From contig JAPPNJ010000074.1 of NCBI GenBank assembly GCA_028818705.1, positions 1 to 64,000 of the forward strand: 64,000 nucleotides of DNA. Direction: 5' to 3'. This document shows, piece after piece, positions 38,068 through 47,527 of the stretch (its first letter is position 1; each line of letters begins with the position of its first letter). The DNA is from Candidatus Poribacteria bacterium (GTDB taxonomy: Bacteria > Poribacteria > WGA-4E > WGA-3G). Both the position numbers and the translations under genes were made by a program. Under the pieces are notes generated by a model, which was not told where the DNA came from, did not search any database, and saw only the letters and a program-made list of their open reading frames with translations.

Positions 38068-38844
38068 ATGGATGTAACAACGGCACAAAGCACATTTAGG
38101 GAAGATTTGTTGAATGGCAAAACGGCAATTGTCACAGGAGCGTCGCGGGGCATAGGTGCAGCGATTGCACACAGACTCTGTGAAACGGGTGCCAATGTCG
38201 TTATCTGCTCGCGCTCGGCTGATACCATCGCACAGGTCGCTGATACGCTGCAGGACAAAGGCTACGCTGTCCACGCAATGGTTGCCGATATCTCCCAAAA
38301 AGCAGATGTTGAGGTGCTTATCAAAAAAACTATTGCACAATTTTCGCAAATTGATATCCTCGTGAACAATGCCGGGATTACCCGCGATATGCTGCTCATG
38401 CGTCTCAAAGATGAAGACTGGGACACTGTGTTACAGACGAATTTGACCGGCACGATGTACTGTACGCGTGCGGTGCTGCGTCCTATGATACGTCAGAGAA
38501 GCGGAAGAATCATTAACATTTCATCGGTGGTTGGCTTAATGGGAAACGCAGGACAAGCGAACTATGCCGCTGCGAAGGCTGGCATTCTCGGTTTGACAAA
38601 AGCTACTGCCAAAGAGGTTGGTGCCCGCGGCATTACCGTGAACGCTATCGCTCCTGGTTTTATTACGACGGACATGACAGCACAAATACCGGAACAGAGT
38701 CAGGAACAAATCCTCGAGATGATTCCCTTACGAGGATTTGGAGACCCAGAAGATGTGGCAGACGCTGTCTGTTTTTTAGCATCGGATGCTGCACGCTATA
38801 TCACCGGCCAAACGCTTCAGGTTGATGGTGGCATGGTGATGTAA
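38068..38844 (+). CDS. fabG: 3-oxoacyl-ACP reductase
   Basis: A 258-residue short-chain dehydrogenase reducing 3-oxoacyl-ACP with NADPH. The cofactor motif is GASRGIGAAIA, with LVNNAGIT, the catalytic serine in INISSVVGLMG and YAAAKAG for the Tyr-Lys pair. The end TGQTLQVDGGMVM is typical. An N-terminal extension of about 12 residues (DVTTAQSTFREDLL) is unusual but mild. A palindromic intergenic repeat separates it from acpP. Confidence 0.97.
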   Translation: MDVTTAQSTFREDLLNGKTAIVTGASRGIGAAIAHRLCETGANVVICSRSADTIAQVADTLQDKGYAVHAMVADISQKADVEVLIKKTIAQFSQIDILVNNAGITRDMLLMRLKDEDWDTVLQTNLTGTMYCTRAVLRPMIRQRSGRIINISSVVGLMGNAGQANYAAAKAGILGLTKATAKEVGARGITVNAIAPGFITTDMTAQIPEQSQEQILEMIPLRGFGDPEDVADAVCFLASDAARYITGQTLQVDGGMVM

Positions 38845-38850
38845 TTCAAA

Positions 38851-38930
38851 AGTTGTCAGTTAACAGTTAACGGCCATAAAAGATGTGTTGTTTAACCCAA
38901 AGTCTCTTTTAACTGACAACTGTAAACTCT
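38851..38930. repeat. TTGTCAGTTAACAG...TTAACTGACAACTG palindromic repeat between fabG and acpP
   Basis: AGTTGTCAGTTAACAGTTAA on the left and TTTTAACTGACAACTGTAAA on the right are inverted copies that could fold into a long stem in the operon message. It is the clearest member of the family. Confidence 0.75.
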
Positions 38931-38953
38931 AAAAAGGAGATCAGAGAACGCTT

Positions 38954-39187
38954 ATGGCAACGAACCAAGAACGCCTTATCGAAATTATTGCGAAACAACT
39001 CGGTGTTGATGAAGATAACGTTACCCCAGATGCCTCCTTCATGGAAGACTTGGGTGCTGATTCACTCGACACTGTGGAACTGGTCATGGCACTTGAAGAG
39101 GAATTCGACCTCGAAATTCCAGATAGCGATGCGGAGAAAATTACGACTGTTCAAGATGCCCTGAATTACTTAGACGAGCATGTATAA
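38954..39187 (+). CDS. acpP: Acyl carrier protein
   Basis: A 77-residue acidic carrier. The phosphopantetheine serine is in [19 protein letters not shown], and the ends [12 protein letters not shown] and [15 protein letters not shown] are standard. ATG at 38954 follows AAAAAGGAGATCAGAGAACGC. It lies between fabG and fabF, each separated from it by repeat DNA. Confidence 0.98.
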   Translation: MATNQERLIEIIAKQLGVDEDNVTPDASFMEDLGADSLDTVELVMALEEEFDLEIPDSDAEKITTVQDALNYLDEHV

Positions 39188-39247
39188 GTTAAGACATATC
39201 ACTGGAGGGTGTGTAGCCCAGGATACTATAAGCCCTCCTCAGCGCGC

Positions 39248-39362
39248 AATGTAAAACTAAGACGAATTTTGCCCGCAAATCAACGGTATGAAGTCCGTAT
39301 GGACTTCACCGGGGCAAAAAATGTAAAGCTAAGACAAATTTTGCCGCGTGTGGGCAAAATTT
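39248..39362. repeat. Nested hairpin repeats upstream of fabF
   Basis: Two copies of the AATGTAAARCTAAGAC hairpin family in a row. The first has its loop replaced by the ATCAACGG hairpin (39278-39311): ATTTTGCCCG, then the insert, then GGGGCAAAA. The second is intact (ATTTTGCCGCGTGTGGGCAAAAT). This is direct evidence that one repeat entered the other. Confidence 0.75.
39278..39311. repeat. ATCAACGGTATGAAGTCC hairpin repeat, copy C with compensatory change
   Basis: The stem is GAAGTCC-GTAT-GGACTTC instead of GAATGCC-GTAT-GGCATTC. Both arms changed together while the loop and flanks stayed the same, indicating that pairing is maintained. Confidence 0.8.
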
Positions 39363-39411
39363 GGTCGTTTTTACAAGTGCGCCTGCAACCTCAACAAAAA
39401 GGATCGGTCTC

Positions 39412-40656
39412 GTGGAGCGTGTAGTTATTACAGGAATCGGTGTTGTCAATGCAATTGGCAACACGAAAGAAGAATATTGGGATGCGCTTGCCACCGGTAA
39501 AAACGGAATCGGACCTATAACCTATTTCGATGCCTCGGAGCATCGCACCCAAATTGCCGGAGAGGTAAAAAACTTCCAAGCGGAAGCATATATGGATCGT
39601 CGATCGGCATCTCGGTTGCCCCTTTTCATCCAATATGCGCTTGCTGCCTCAATCATGGCACACGAAGACGCAGATTTGGAACTTGACAAGGTTGATCCAT
39701 ACCGTGCGGGGGTCCAAATCGGTTCTGGCATCGGCGGCATTGGGGTCCTCGAAGATAACGCAAAAACGCTCGCCGAAAAGGGCGTTAAACGCGTGAGCCC
39801 ATTTCTTGTGCCCTACATGATTATTAACATGGCAGCGGGACGGGTTTCAATTCATTTCAGCCTCAAAGGTCCGAATTCTTCGTCTGTCACGGCATGTGCG
39901 AGTGCTAACCACTCGATTGGTGATTCCTTTCGCATCATTCAGCGCGGCGAAGCGGATGTGATGTTCACGGGAGGGACAGAATCGGCGATTACCCCTTTGG
40001 CTTTCGCGGGTTTTTGCTCAATGCGGGCGATGTCGGAGCGAAATGATGAGCCTGAACGCGCCTCGCGTCCGTTCACTAAAGACAGGGACGGCTTTGTGAT
40101 GGGAGACGGTGCTGGGGTCCTAATCCTTGAATCTTTATCACACGCTAAAAAACGGGGTGCCCATATCTACGCAGAAATCATCGGTTACGGCATGACTTCA
40201 GATGCACACGATATGGTAAGTCCACCTGAAAACGGCGAAGGTGCAGCGAAAGCAATGGAATTCGCACTTCAAGACGCAGGATTGCCATTAGATGCTGTCG
40301 ATTATATCAACGCGCACGGTACTTCCACCCCGATAGGCGACGTCGCAGAAACCAACGCCATCAAAACTCTTTTTGGCGAACATGCGTACAAAATCCCTGT
40401 CAGTTCCACCAAATCCATGATCGGTCATCTACTTGGTGCAGCTGGAGCCGTGGAACTCATTGCCTGTTTAGGTGGGATGGAAAAGGGCTATCTGCCACCA
40501 ACCATCAACTATGACATGCCAGACGAAGCCTGTGACTTGGACTATGTTCCGAATGAAAGTCGTGATGCGAAGATCAAGGTTGCTCTCTCCAATGCGTTCG
40601 GTTTCGGTGGGCACAACACGTCTATCGCTATTCGCAAATTTTCAGGTCAGATGTAG
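39412..40656 (+). CDS. fabF: 3-oxoacyl-ACP synthase II
   Basis: A 414-residue elongating condensing enzyme. It begins [16 protein letters not shown]; the catalytic cysteine is in [13 protein letters not shown], and the two histidines are in [12 protein letters not shown] and [14 protein letters not shown] chose GTG at 39412 because it gives the conserved N-terminus and has AAAGGA about 9 bases upstream. Longer frames run into repeat DNA. It is the last gene of the fatty acid block; rnc, often next, is replaced by a toxin-antitoxin-like pair. Confidence 0.96.
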   Translation: MERVVITGIGVVNAIGNTKEEYWDALATGKNGIGPITYFDASEHRTQIAGEVKNFQAEAYMDRRSASRLPLFIQYALAASIMAHEDADLELDKVDPYRAGVQIGSGIGGIGVLEDNAKTLAEKGVKRVSPFLVPYMIINMAAGRVSIHFSLKGPNSSSVTACASANHSIGDSFRIIQRGEADVMFTGGTESAITPLAFAGFCSMRAMSERNDEPERASRPFTKDRDGFVMGDGAGVLILESLSHAKKRGAHIYAEIIGYGMTSDAHDMVSPPENGEGAAKAMEFALQDAGLPLDAVDYINAHGTSTPIGDVAETNAIKTLFGEHAYKIPVSSTKSMIGHLLGAAGAVELIACLGGMEKGYLPPTINYDMPDEACDLDYVPNESRDAKIKVALSNAFGFGGHNTSIAIRKFSGQM

Positions 40657-40681
40657 TGAAATTTTCCGCATTGGTAAGTTT

Positions 40682-40876
40682 ATGCCGAGAAAAATACGAC
40701 AACTCATCACGGACTTGAGAAAAGCAGGATTTACCAATACAGGCGGCAGAGGAAGCCACAGAACTTATGAACATCCTAAAGGTCCAATAGTTGTCATTTC
40801 TGGGAACTTAGGCGATGATGCTAAACCTTACCAAGAGAAACAGGTTAAATTAAAAATTGAGGAATCACAAAGATGA
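40682..40876 (+). CDS. hicA: HicA-type mRNA interferase toxin
   Basis: A 64-residue protein with the HicA double-stranded-RNA-binding-like fold: MPRKIRQLITDLRKAGF, the active-site histidine in GRGSHRTYEHP, and IVVISGNLGDD before the terminal helix. HicA toxins cleave mRNA when not bound by HicB. ATG at 40682 lies 25 bases after the fabF stop. Its stop overlaps the next start as ATGA (40873-40876), the usual coupling of the pair. Confidence 0.9.
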   Translation: MPRKIRQLITDLRKAGFTNTGGRGSHRTYEHPKGPIVVISGNLGDDAKPYQEKQVKLKIEESQR

Positions 40877-41109
40877 TTGAGAGTGCGAAATACATCAAGA
40901 TTGTCGAATGGTCAGACGAAGACGAATGCTTCATTGGATATTGTCCTGGCATCATCGGACCGTGTTGTCACGGCGACGATGAAGTTGAAGTTTATCGACA
41001 GTTGTGCGAAATTGTTGACGAACTGTTGGATCGCGCTCAGAAAAAAAATAAAAGTCTTCCGCGCCCAACTATTGGTAGGAATCTTGAGGAACTTTTAATG
41101 ACTGCCTAA
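40873..41109 (+). CDS. hicB: HicB-like antitoxin, short form
   Basis: A 78-residue partner of HicA. The partially degraded RNase H-like HicB core is visible: YIKIVEWSDEDECFIGYCPG, then the helix EVEVYRQLCEIVDELLDRA. No DNA-binding ribbon-helix-helix or helix-turn-helix follows, so it probably neutralises HicA without autoregulating, or relies on the fab promoter. It overlaps hicA by four bases. Confidence 0.85.
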   Translation: MIESAKYIKIVEWSDEDECFIGYCPGIIGPCCHGDDEVEVYRQLCEIVDELLDRAQKKNKSLPRPTIGRNLEELLMTA

Positions 41110-41145
41110 TCAGTTAGTGGACCTCATGAATTGCCCGGGTTCAGC

Positions 41146-41679
41146 ATGTCGTCATCAACTGCAAACTCCATTCACTTAGCATATATTGGTTTCGGAAGTA
41201 ACATCGGCGATCGGCTCAAGCATCTCCAGAACGCCATCCACGCCTTATCGAAAATGGAGGAAATCGTTTTAGAACAGATTTCCTCCATTTACAAAACAAC
41301 TCCCGTAGGATACGAAGCACAGGGACAATTTTTGAACGGTGTCGCTGCAATCCAGACCAGCCTTTCTCCCCTATCTTTGTTACAGACCCTAAAAGACATT
41401 GAAACCGTTATTGGCAGACAACACCGCATCCGTTGGGGTCCGAGAGAGATCGACCTTGACATATTAATCTATGGGAATTTGTGCGTTCAAACAGAGAAAC
41501 TCGTCATTCCGCATCCTGAGATGCATCTCCGCGGTTTCGTATTGGTCCCATTAGCCGAGATCGCCCCGGATTTGGTGCACCCCGTCTTTCAGGAGTCTAT
41601 TCAAACTCTTCTCAATCGTCTTGAAAATGATAAATCCGTAATCCGAATAACATCCATCTTATGTTCAGGGTCTACATAA
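41146..41679 (+). CDS. folK: 2-amino-4-hydroxy-6-hydroxymethyldihydropteridine pyrophosphokinase
   Basis: About 177 residues. This folate-pathway enzyme transfers pyrophosphate from ATP to the pterin alcohol. It has [19 protein letters not shown] at the start, VEYxTxP-type [17 protein letters not shown], and the signature [15 protein letters not shown], with [22 protein letters not shown] at 41146 is preferred; an in-frame TTG lies at 41131. folP and folB are not adjacent. Confidence 0.96.
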   Translation: MSSSTANSIHLAYIGFGSNIGDRLKHLQNAIHALSKMEEIVLEQISSIYKTTPVGYEAQGQFLNGVAAIQTSLSPLSLLQTLKDIETVIGRQHRIRWGPREIDLDILIYGNLCVQTEKLVIPHPEMHLRGFVLVPLAEIAPDLVHPVFQESIQTLLNRLENDKSVIRITSILCSGST

Positions 41680-41745
41680 ACCCACTTGATTCTGATGTAA
41701 AACTACTATCCATCGCCAAATTTGATCAGTTTGGACTTTATGCCT

Positions 41746-42183
41746 TTACTCTTCTGCCACAGCAATTAGCTTGCCCGACCCACCTTCAAACAGATAACGT
41801 CTGCCATCCAAGAAACCGACAACATCGCCTCGCGCTTCAACACCGTCTGAGTCAATCAACTGCCAGCCTTTCGGTATACTCGTATAGGTATTAGCACTAT
41901 CATCAACTAAGAATAAGAAATCCTTGTCGTGTCCATTTTCTTTTGGACTGAAGACGAGGAGTTCACGAAGAATGTCATCACTCCCGTCAATGCGAAAACG
42001 GGCTTTATCTCGAAAGCACTCTACTTTCTGCATTGATTGTACGCTTTGACTGGTTTCTGGATGATGATATGACCAGTGGTATCGCCAATGTAATAGAAAA
42101 ATCCTCGCGAACTTCTGCCAAAATTGAACAGTTCTCATGATATTTGTCATCTTTGTTCCGTCCTCCATTTGATGAGACAACAC
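41746..42183 (-). CDS. Hypothetical protein
   Basis: Up to 145 residues, not recognised; ATG at 42148 (TNIMRTVQFWQKFARIF) is an alternative start. The N-terminal third is aromatic and basic with a possible amphipathic or membrane-associated helix (WQKFARIFLLHWRYHWSYHH). The rest looks like a small beta-rich domain (FLFLVDDSANTYTSIPKGW, GDVVGFLDGRRYLFEGG). It converges on folK, with 66 bases between the two stops. Confidence 0.6.
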   Translation of the reverse strand: MLSHQMEDGTKMTNIMRTVQFWQKFARIFLLHWRYHWSYHHPETSQSVQSMQKVECFRDKARFRIDGSDDILRELLVFSPKENGHDKDFLFLVDDSANTYTSIPKGWQLIDSDGVEARGDVVGFLDGRRYLFEGGSGKLIAVAEE

Positions 42184-42361
42184 TCGTTTAACACACGACC
42201 ATCCTTATGCCCCTCGACATCTACGAATTAAAGTCTTTCAGATAACCGACTATATCCGTTGCTTATGTTATTATAGAGTCCGCAAAGCAAAAAAAGATAG
42301 TAAAAAATTTAGACCTGCCTTGCAACACACCTGAGGAGGAACACCAACGAACTTGAAAAAC

Positions 42362-42390
42362 TTGCAATCTTGCCTCAACTATGATATAAT
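42362..42390 (+). promoter_or_regulatory. Sigma-70 promoter of the sucC cluster
   Basis: TTGCAA at 42362-42367, a 17-bp spacer, and TATAAT at 42385-42390, 83 bases before the sucC start. Confidence 0.75.
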
Positions 42391-42473
42391 TCCTAATGTG
42401 TTTAATATGGGACACACTCCAAATACATCAGCAACCACAAATGCCAAAGGAACGCTACCGCAGCCGAAAGAAA

Positions 42474-43658
42474 ATGAATATTCACGAATACCAAGCCAGA
42501 CAAATCTTAGAATCTCATGGTGTCAATACGCTACCCGGCAGGGTCGCTGAAACGCCAGAGGAAGCGGAAGCCATCGCTCAAGAACTTAATTGTCCAACAT
42601 ACGTTATCAAAGCGCAAATTCACGCTGGTGGACGCGGGAAGGGAGGCGGTGTCAAACTCGCACACTCGCCCGCTGAAGTGAAAGAATGGGCTGAAGCGAT
42701 CCTCGGCATGCAACTCGTAACACCACAGACGGGTCCCGAAGGAAAACTCGTCCGAAAAGTACTTGTTGCCGAAGCCGCGGAGATAGAGAAAGAATTCTAC
42801 CTCGCGATACTCCTTGACCGAGAAACTTCACAACTCACGCTCATCGGCAGTGAAGAGGGTGGGGTTAATATTGAGGAAGTTGCGGCACAAACACCCGAAA
42901 AGATTATCAGGACACAAATTCATCCAGCCTTTGGGTTAACTGAGTTCCAAGCACGAGAGTTCGCATACAAATTAATCACCAATGCAACCTACCGTTCGGT
43001 AATTCCTAAAGCTGCGGAACTGATCTTCGCACTTTACAACGCCTTTACCGCTTGCGACTGCTCCCTCGTAGAGATTAATCCGTTGGCAATTGTAACAACA
43101 GACGACGGATTGGATATCGTCGCACTCGATTCTAAAGTCAACCTCGACGATAATTCGCTCTGGCGGCATTCCGATCTCTCTGCGATGCGTGATCCACATG
43201 AGGAAGATCCGAGTGAATTAGAAGCCAGTGAATCTGGCTTGAGTTACATTCGCCTCGAAGGCAACATCGGCTGTATGGTGAACGGAGCAGGACTCGCAAT
43301 GGCAACGATGGATATCATTAAACAGAACGGTGGGGAACCGGCAAATTTTCTCGATGTTGGCGGTGGAGCGTCCGTAGAGGCAGTTACGCACGCCTTCCGT
43401 CTGATACTCGCAGACAAAAACGTGACCGCCGTTCTTGTTAATATCTTTGGCGGCATTATGAAATGTGACACAATCGCCAACGGCATTGTTGAGGCAGCGA
43501 AACAGGTTAAACTCAATGTTCCGCTCGTCGTTCGGTTGGAAGGAACAAATGTGGAACTTGGAAAACAGATTATTGCCGAATCGGACTTGAACGTTCAACA
43601 AGCAGAGGGACTCTTTGAAGCGGCACAGTTGGCAGTAACAGCGGCAAGTTCTGCCTGA
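42474..43658 (+). CDS. sucC: Succinyl-CoA synthetase (ADP-forming) subunit beta
   Basis: A 394-residue ATP-grasp subunit of the TCA enzyme interconverting succinyl-CoA and succinate with NTP formation. [17 protein letters not shown] is the conserved start. [12 protein letters not shown] binds nucleotide, LVEINPLAI is the magnesium site, and FLDVGGGAS is near the active-site interface with SucD. ATG at 42474 was chosen for this N-terminus; upstream in-frame codons read through leader sequence. The alpha subunit gene lies 3 kb downstream, separated by pgk and proS. Confidence 0.98.
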   Translation: MNIHEYQARQILESHGVNTLPGRVAETPEEAEAIAQELNCPTYVIKAQIHAGGRGKGGGVKLAHSPAEVKEWAEAILGMQLVTPQTGPEGKLVRKVLVAEAAEIEKEFYLAILLDRETSQLTLIGSEEGGVNIEEVAAQTPEKIIRTQIHPAFGLTEFQAREFAYKLITNATYRSVIPKAAELIFALYNAFTACDCSLVEINPLAIVTTDDGLDIVALDSKVNLDDNSLWRHSDLSAMRDPHEEDPSELEASESGLSYIRLEGNIGCMVNGAGLAMATMDIIKQNGGEPANFLDVGGGASVEAVTHAFRLILADKNVTAVLVNIFGGIMKCDTIANGIVEAAKQVKLNVPLVVRLEGTNVELGKQIIAESDLNVQQAEGLFEAAQLAVTAASSA

Positions 43659-43661
43659 ATG

Positions 43662-43801
43662 GTTGTCAGTCGTCAGTCCTCAGTTATCGGTTAAGAGTCA
43701 TTTTGTAACAATCGACTCCGATATGGAATACTTCAGGAAGTGGTGAATTTTTACATCAAGAAATCTTAACTGAAAACTGGTAAGCGAAAGTTGACAACTA
43801 T
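43662..43801. repeat. Palindromic intergenic repeat between sucC and pgk
   Basis: GGTTGTCAGTCGTCAGTCCTCAGTTATCGGTTAAGAG on the left is mirrored by TCTTAACTGAAAACTGG and GAAAGTTGACAACTATT on the right, with a unique core. Same family as at 38851-38930. Confidence 0.6.
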
Positions 43802-43821
43802 TAAATCGGAGAACTAAACAG

Positions 43822-45012
43822 GTGGCAAAACTTGAGTTAAAGGACATAGACGTTACAGGAAAACGTGTTCTCGTGCGGGTAGACTTTAACGTCCCTATGA
43901 AGGAAGGAAAGATCACAGATGAAACCCGTATCACTGGTGCTTTGCCAACCCTTCTGGCACTCATCAACGCCGATGCTAAAATTATCTTAGTGACCCACTT
44001 AGGTAGACCCGAAGTGGGTTCAGCAGCCGATCGAGAGACCTTCACAACACAGCCGATTGCTATAGCACTTAGCCAAAAACTTGGTAAGCGCGTCGAACAC
44101 GTCAACGATTGTATCGGTGTGTCCGTCCAGCGTGCTGTTGCTTCCATGCACAATGGTGAGGTGCTGCTCCTTGAAAATGTCCGCTTCTACGCTGAAGAAA
44201 CCGCAAACGATCCAAGATTTGCACAGGAACTTGCCTCGCTTGCCGAGGTCTACGTTAATGATGCTTTCGGCACAGCGCACCGTGCACATGCCTCAACGGA
44301 AGGTGTAACACACCATCTGAATCCGTGCGTCGCTGGATTCCTAATGGCACGTGAAATTTACTATCTCAGCACTACTCTTGAAGATCCTCAACGCCCTTAC
44401 GTGGCTATTCTTGGTGGTGCGAAAATATCCGATAAAATTACACTAATTGAAAATCTACTGGGGAAAGTTGATAGACTCCTCATTGGTGGTGGCATGGCAT
44501 ATACATTTTTGTCAGTGATGGGGCTTAGTATTGGCAACTCAATTGTCGAAACCGAAAAACTTGACATTGCCAAGTCCCTGGTCGAAAGGGAAGCATTCTC
44601 AGCGTCCGTCCTACTACCTATAGACCACGTTGTTGGACGAGACTTTGATCCCGAAACCGAATCCCAGATTACTGACCAAGACACCATTCCTGACGGATGG
44701 CAGGGATTAGATATCGGTCCTGAAACGGTATCGGCGTTTGGGGAACAGATCGCAGCAGCGAAAACGGTGGTGTGGAACGGTCCCTTAGGTGTATATGAAT
44801 TTGAGAAGTTTGCACAAGGCACAATTGCAGTAGCGAAACAGATCGCCGATTCGGAATCGGTGAGCATCATCGGCGGCGGCGACTGTGTCGCGGCGATACA
44901 GCAAGCCGGTGTTGCAGAACGGATGACACATATTTCAACGGGTGGCGGTGCGTCCTTAGAATTTTTAGAAGGAAAATCTCTACCCGGTATTGCCGCTTTA
45001 ACGGACGCTTGA
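43822..45012 (+). CDS. pgk: Phosphoglycerate kinase
   Basis: A 396-residue glycolytic kinase making ATP from 1,3-bisphosphoglycerate. N-terminal VLVRVDFNVPMKEG binds phosphoglycerate, VTHLGRP carries substrate arginines, ILGGAKISDKI is the hinge region, and SIIGGGDCVAAIQQAG and ISTGGGASLEFLEGK bind nucleotide. The start is GTG at 43822 after a GGAG site. It is not accompanied by gap or tpi. Confidence 0.98.
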   Translation: MAKLELKDIDVTGKRVLVRVDFNVPMKEGKITDETRITGALPTLLALINADAKIILVTHLGRPEVGSAADRETFTTQPIAIALSQKLGKRVEHVNDCIGVSVQRAVASMHNGEVLLLENVRFYAEETANDPRFAQELASLAEVYVNDAFGTAHRAHASTEGVTHHLNPCVAGFLMAREIYYLSTTLEDPQRPYVAILGGAKISDKITLIENLLGKVDRLLIGGGMAYTFLSVMGLSIGNSIVETEKLDIAKSLVEREAFSASVLLPIDHVVGRDFDPETESQITDQDTIPDGWQGLDIGPETVSAFGEQIAAAKTVVWNGPLGVYEFEKFAQGTIAVAKQIADSESVSIIGGGDCVAAIQQAGVAERMTHISTGGGASLEFLEGKSLPGIAALTDA

Positions 45013-45035
45013 TTTAGAGTCCTAAAGGAAAAAAG

Positions 45036-46472
45036 ATGTTTGATAAAATAGTTCCGCGTAGTGAAGACTACGCAAAATGGTACACACAGGTTATCCGTCA
45101 GGCTGAAATGGCAGATTACGCGCCCGTACGCGGATGCATGGTAGTGCGTCCTTACGGCTACGCGCTCTGGGAAAATGTCAAAGAACAACTGGACACCCGA
45201 TTCAAAGAGACAGGACATCAAAACGCCGCTTTCCCACTCTTCATTCCTATGAGTTTCATTGAGAAGGAAGCAGAACACGTCGAAGGCTTCAAACCCGAAC
45301 TTGCCGTTGTTACACACGGCGGCGGGAAACAGTTAGAAGAACCGCTTGTGATCCGTCCGACCTCTGAAACCATTATCGGCTACATGTATAGTCAATGGAT
45401 CCAATCTTATCGTGATTTACCGGTCCTTATCAATCAGTGGGCAAACGTAGTCCGATGGGAGTTACGCACCCGCCTTTTCCTAAGAACGATGGAATTCTTC
45501 TGGCAAGAAGGACACACTGCGCATGCAACCCACGAGGAAGCAAAAGAAGAGACGCTGCGTATCCTTGATATATACACTGATTTTGCAACCAACGAAGCCG
45601 CAATACCTGTTATCCCCGGTCGTAAGAGCGAAAGTGAAAAGTTCCCGGGGGCATTGACCTCTTACACGATTGAGGCAATGATGGGCGATAAACGCGCCTT
45701 ACAAGCAGGAACATCACACGATCTCGCACAAAACTTTGCTAAAGCCTTTGACATCCAATACCTTGACGCGAACCAAAAACAACAACACTGTTGGACAACA
45801 AGTTGGGGTGTAAGCACTCGAATGATCGGCGCTATTATTATGACACATGGAGATGACCAAGGATTGATTCTACCGCCGAGACTCGCGCCCACACAACTCG
45901 TCATCGTCCCGATCGTCCCGAAAAACAGAGAAGACGATAAACAATCCGTTATGCAAGCCGTCGATGCGATCTGCGAAACACTGGGCAGTATTCGTTACCA
46001 CGTTGACGACAGACAGGATCAGTCACCAGGTAGGCGATTCAACGAATGGGAACTTAAAGGTGTTCCACTGCGCATAGAGATAGGTCCCCGGGACTTGAGT
46101 AACCAGCAGGTTGTCCTCGCACGACGTGATATACCCGGTAAGGAAGGCAAAACGTTCGTCCCGATCGCTAACGCCGCTGAAGCGGTAACACAAATGCTTG
46201 ACACGATTCAAGCGGATATGCTCAAACGAGCAACAGACTTCCGCGATGCAAACACCTTTGAACCTACTACCTACGAAGCATTCGAAGAGGCCATTGAAAA
46301 TGGATTTGCACGCGCGCACTGGTGCGGTGACGCGGCATGCGAAGACAAAGTTAGAGAGGAAACACAAGCAACCATCCGATGCCTCCCAATAGAACAACCC
46401 GATGGAGGTGGCGAATGCATTGTCTGTGGCAAACCTGCAGAAGATGTCACAATTTTCGCACGTGCATATTAA
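45036..46472 (+). CDS. proS: Prolyl-tRNA synthetase, archaeal/eukaryote-like short type
   Basis: A 478-residue class II synthetase without the bacterial editing (INS) domain, so it belongs to the archaeal-type ProS. Motif 2 region NVVRWELRTRLFLRTMEFFWQEGHT and motif 3 GDDQGLILPPRLAP are clear. The C-terminal zinc-binding-like end holds four cysteines (WCGDAACEDK and CIVCGKPA). The lack of INS means mischarged Ala-tRNA-Pro would need a free-standing editor. The start follows AAGGAAAAAAG. Confidence 0.96.
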   Translation: MFDKIVPRSEDYAKWYTQVIRQAEMADYAPVRGCMVVRPYGYALWENVKEQLDTRFKETGHQNAAFPLFIPMSFIEKEAEHVEGFKPELAVVTHGGGKQLEEPLVIRPTSETIIGYMYSQWIQSYRDLPVLINQWANVVRWELRTRLFLRTMEFFWQEGHTAHATHEEAKEETLRILDIYTDFATNEAAIPVIPGRKSESEKFPGALTSYTIEAMMGDKRALQAGTSHDLAQNFAKAFDIQYLDANQKQQHCWTTSWGVSTRMIGAIIMTHGDDQGLILPPRLAPTQLVIVPIVPKNREDDKQSVMQAVDAICETLGSIRYHVDDRQDQSPGRRFNEWELKGVPLRIEIGPRDLSNQQVVLARRDIPGKEGKTFVPIANAAEAVTQMLDTIQADMLKRATDFRDANTFEPTTYEAFEEAIENGFARAHWCGDAACEDKVREETQATIRCLPIEQPDGGGECIVCGKPAEDVTIFARAY

Positions 46473-46477
46473 ATTAG

Positions 46478-46604
46478 TCATCAGCTATCAGGTGTCAGTT
46501 GTCAGTTAATATCTTATGGTAGACAGTTTTCTTATGGAATCCACAGCATATCCGAACGCCACAACAAGGTAACCAAAAACCGATAACTGATAACCAACAA
46601 CCAT
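46478..46604. repeat. Palindromic intergenic repeat between proS and sucD
   Basis: TCATCAGCTATCAGGTGTCAGTTGTCAGTTAA at the left and AACCGATAACTGATAACCAACAACC at the right, with a TATGGTAGACAGTTTTCTTATGG core that recalls the 32897-33054 element end. Confidence 0.6.
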
Positions 46605-46611
46605 AAAAAAT

Positions 46612-47484
46612 ATGAGTATACTTGTTAACAAAGACACGAAAGTGATCGTACAAGGCATCACAGGTCGTTCTGGACGCTTTCACACAGAGCAGTGTGCAGC
46701 TTATGGCACCCAAATTGTCGCCGGTTCAGTCCCCGGTAGAGGTGGATCTGACGTGAACGGCATTCCTGTATATGATACTGTAGCAGAGGGTGTTGCAGCA
46801 ACAGGGGCAGATACATCGATGGTTTTCGTTCCGGCGCGCTTCAACGCGGCGGACTCTATTATGGAAGCTGCCGAGGCAGGGGTCGAGTTGATCGTCTGTA
46901 TTTCTGAACATATTCCCGTTCTTGATATGGTTAAAGCGAAGGCGTTTCTTCAAGGAAAATCGACTCGGTTAATCGGTCCAAACTGCCCTGGTGTTATCAC
47001 ACCCGGCGAATGCAAAATTGGCGTGATGCCTGAGTTCGCCTATACCGCAGGCAACGTTGGCATCGTCTCGCGAAGCGGAACTTTAACTTACGAAGCCGCC
47101 TATCAACTGAAACAACTCGGCATTGGTCAATCCACTTGTGTCGGCATCGGTGGTGACCCTGTGATTGGAACGAATTTTGTTGATGTTCTTAGACTGTTTG
47201 AAGCAGATGATGACACACACGCTGTCGTTTTAATAGGGGAAATTGGTGGAACGGCTGAAGAGACAGCGGCGCAATTCGTGAAAAAGGAAATGACAAAACC
47301 TGTTGTCGGTTTTGTTGCCGGTCAGACTGCCCCACCCGGTAAACGAATGGGACACGCCGGTGCGATTATCTCCGGTGGACAAGGCACTGCTGCGGATAAA
47401 ATTCGAGCCCTCAAAGATGCGGGAATCATTGTGGCAGACAACCTCACGACTATTGGGAAAACCGTGGCAGAGGTTTTAGTTTAA
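46612..47484 (+). CDS. sucD: Succinyl-CoA synthetase (ADP-forming) subunit alpha
   Basis: A 290-residue subunit binding CoA and carrying the phosphohistidine. [17 protein letters not shown] is the Rossmann start, and [14 protein letters not shown] is conserved. The active-site histidine is in [14 protein letters not shown], followed by [14 protein letters not shown]. It works with SucC, encoded upstream. panB begins within 45 bases, suggesting one transcript. Confidence 0.98.
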   Translation: MSILVNKDTKVIVQGITGRSGRFHTEQCAAYGTQIVAGSVPGRGGSDVNGIPVYDTVAEGVAATGADTSMVFVPARFNAADSIMEAAEAGVELIVCISEHIPVLDMVKAKAFLQGKSTRLIGPNCPGVITPGECKIGVMPEFAYTAGNVGIVSRSGTLTYEAAYQLKQLGIGQSTCVGIGGDPVIGTNFVDVLRLFEADDDTHAVVLIGEIGGTAEETAAQFVKKEMTKPVVGFVAGQTAPPGKRMGHAGAIISGGQGTAADKIRALKDAGIIVADNLTTIGKTVAEVLV

Positions 47485-47527
47485 AACGATTTTTCGGTTG
47501 GGATTACGCGCGGAGGCAAGCGGAAAA

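Noticed and set aside
39361..39411. An N-terminal extension of fabF from a TTG at 39361
   Set aside because: It would translate hairpin repeat DNA; GTG at 39412 with a ribosome site gives the conserved FabF start.
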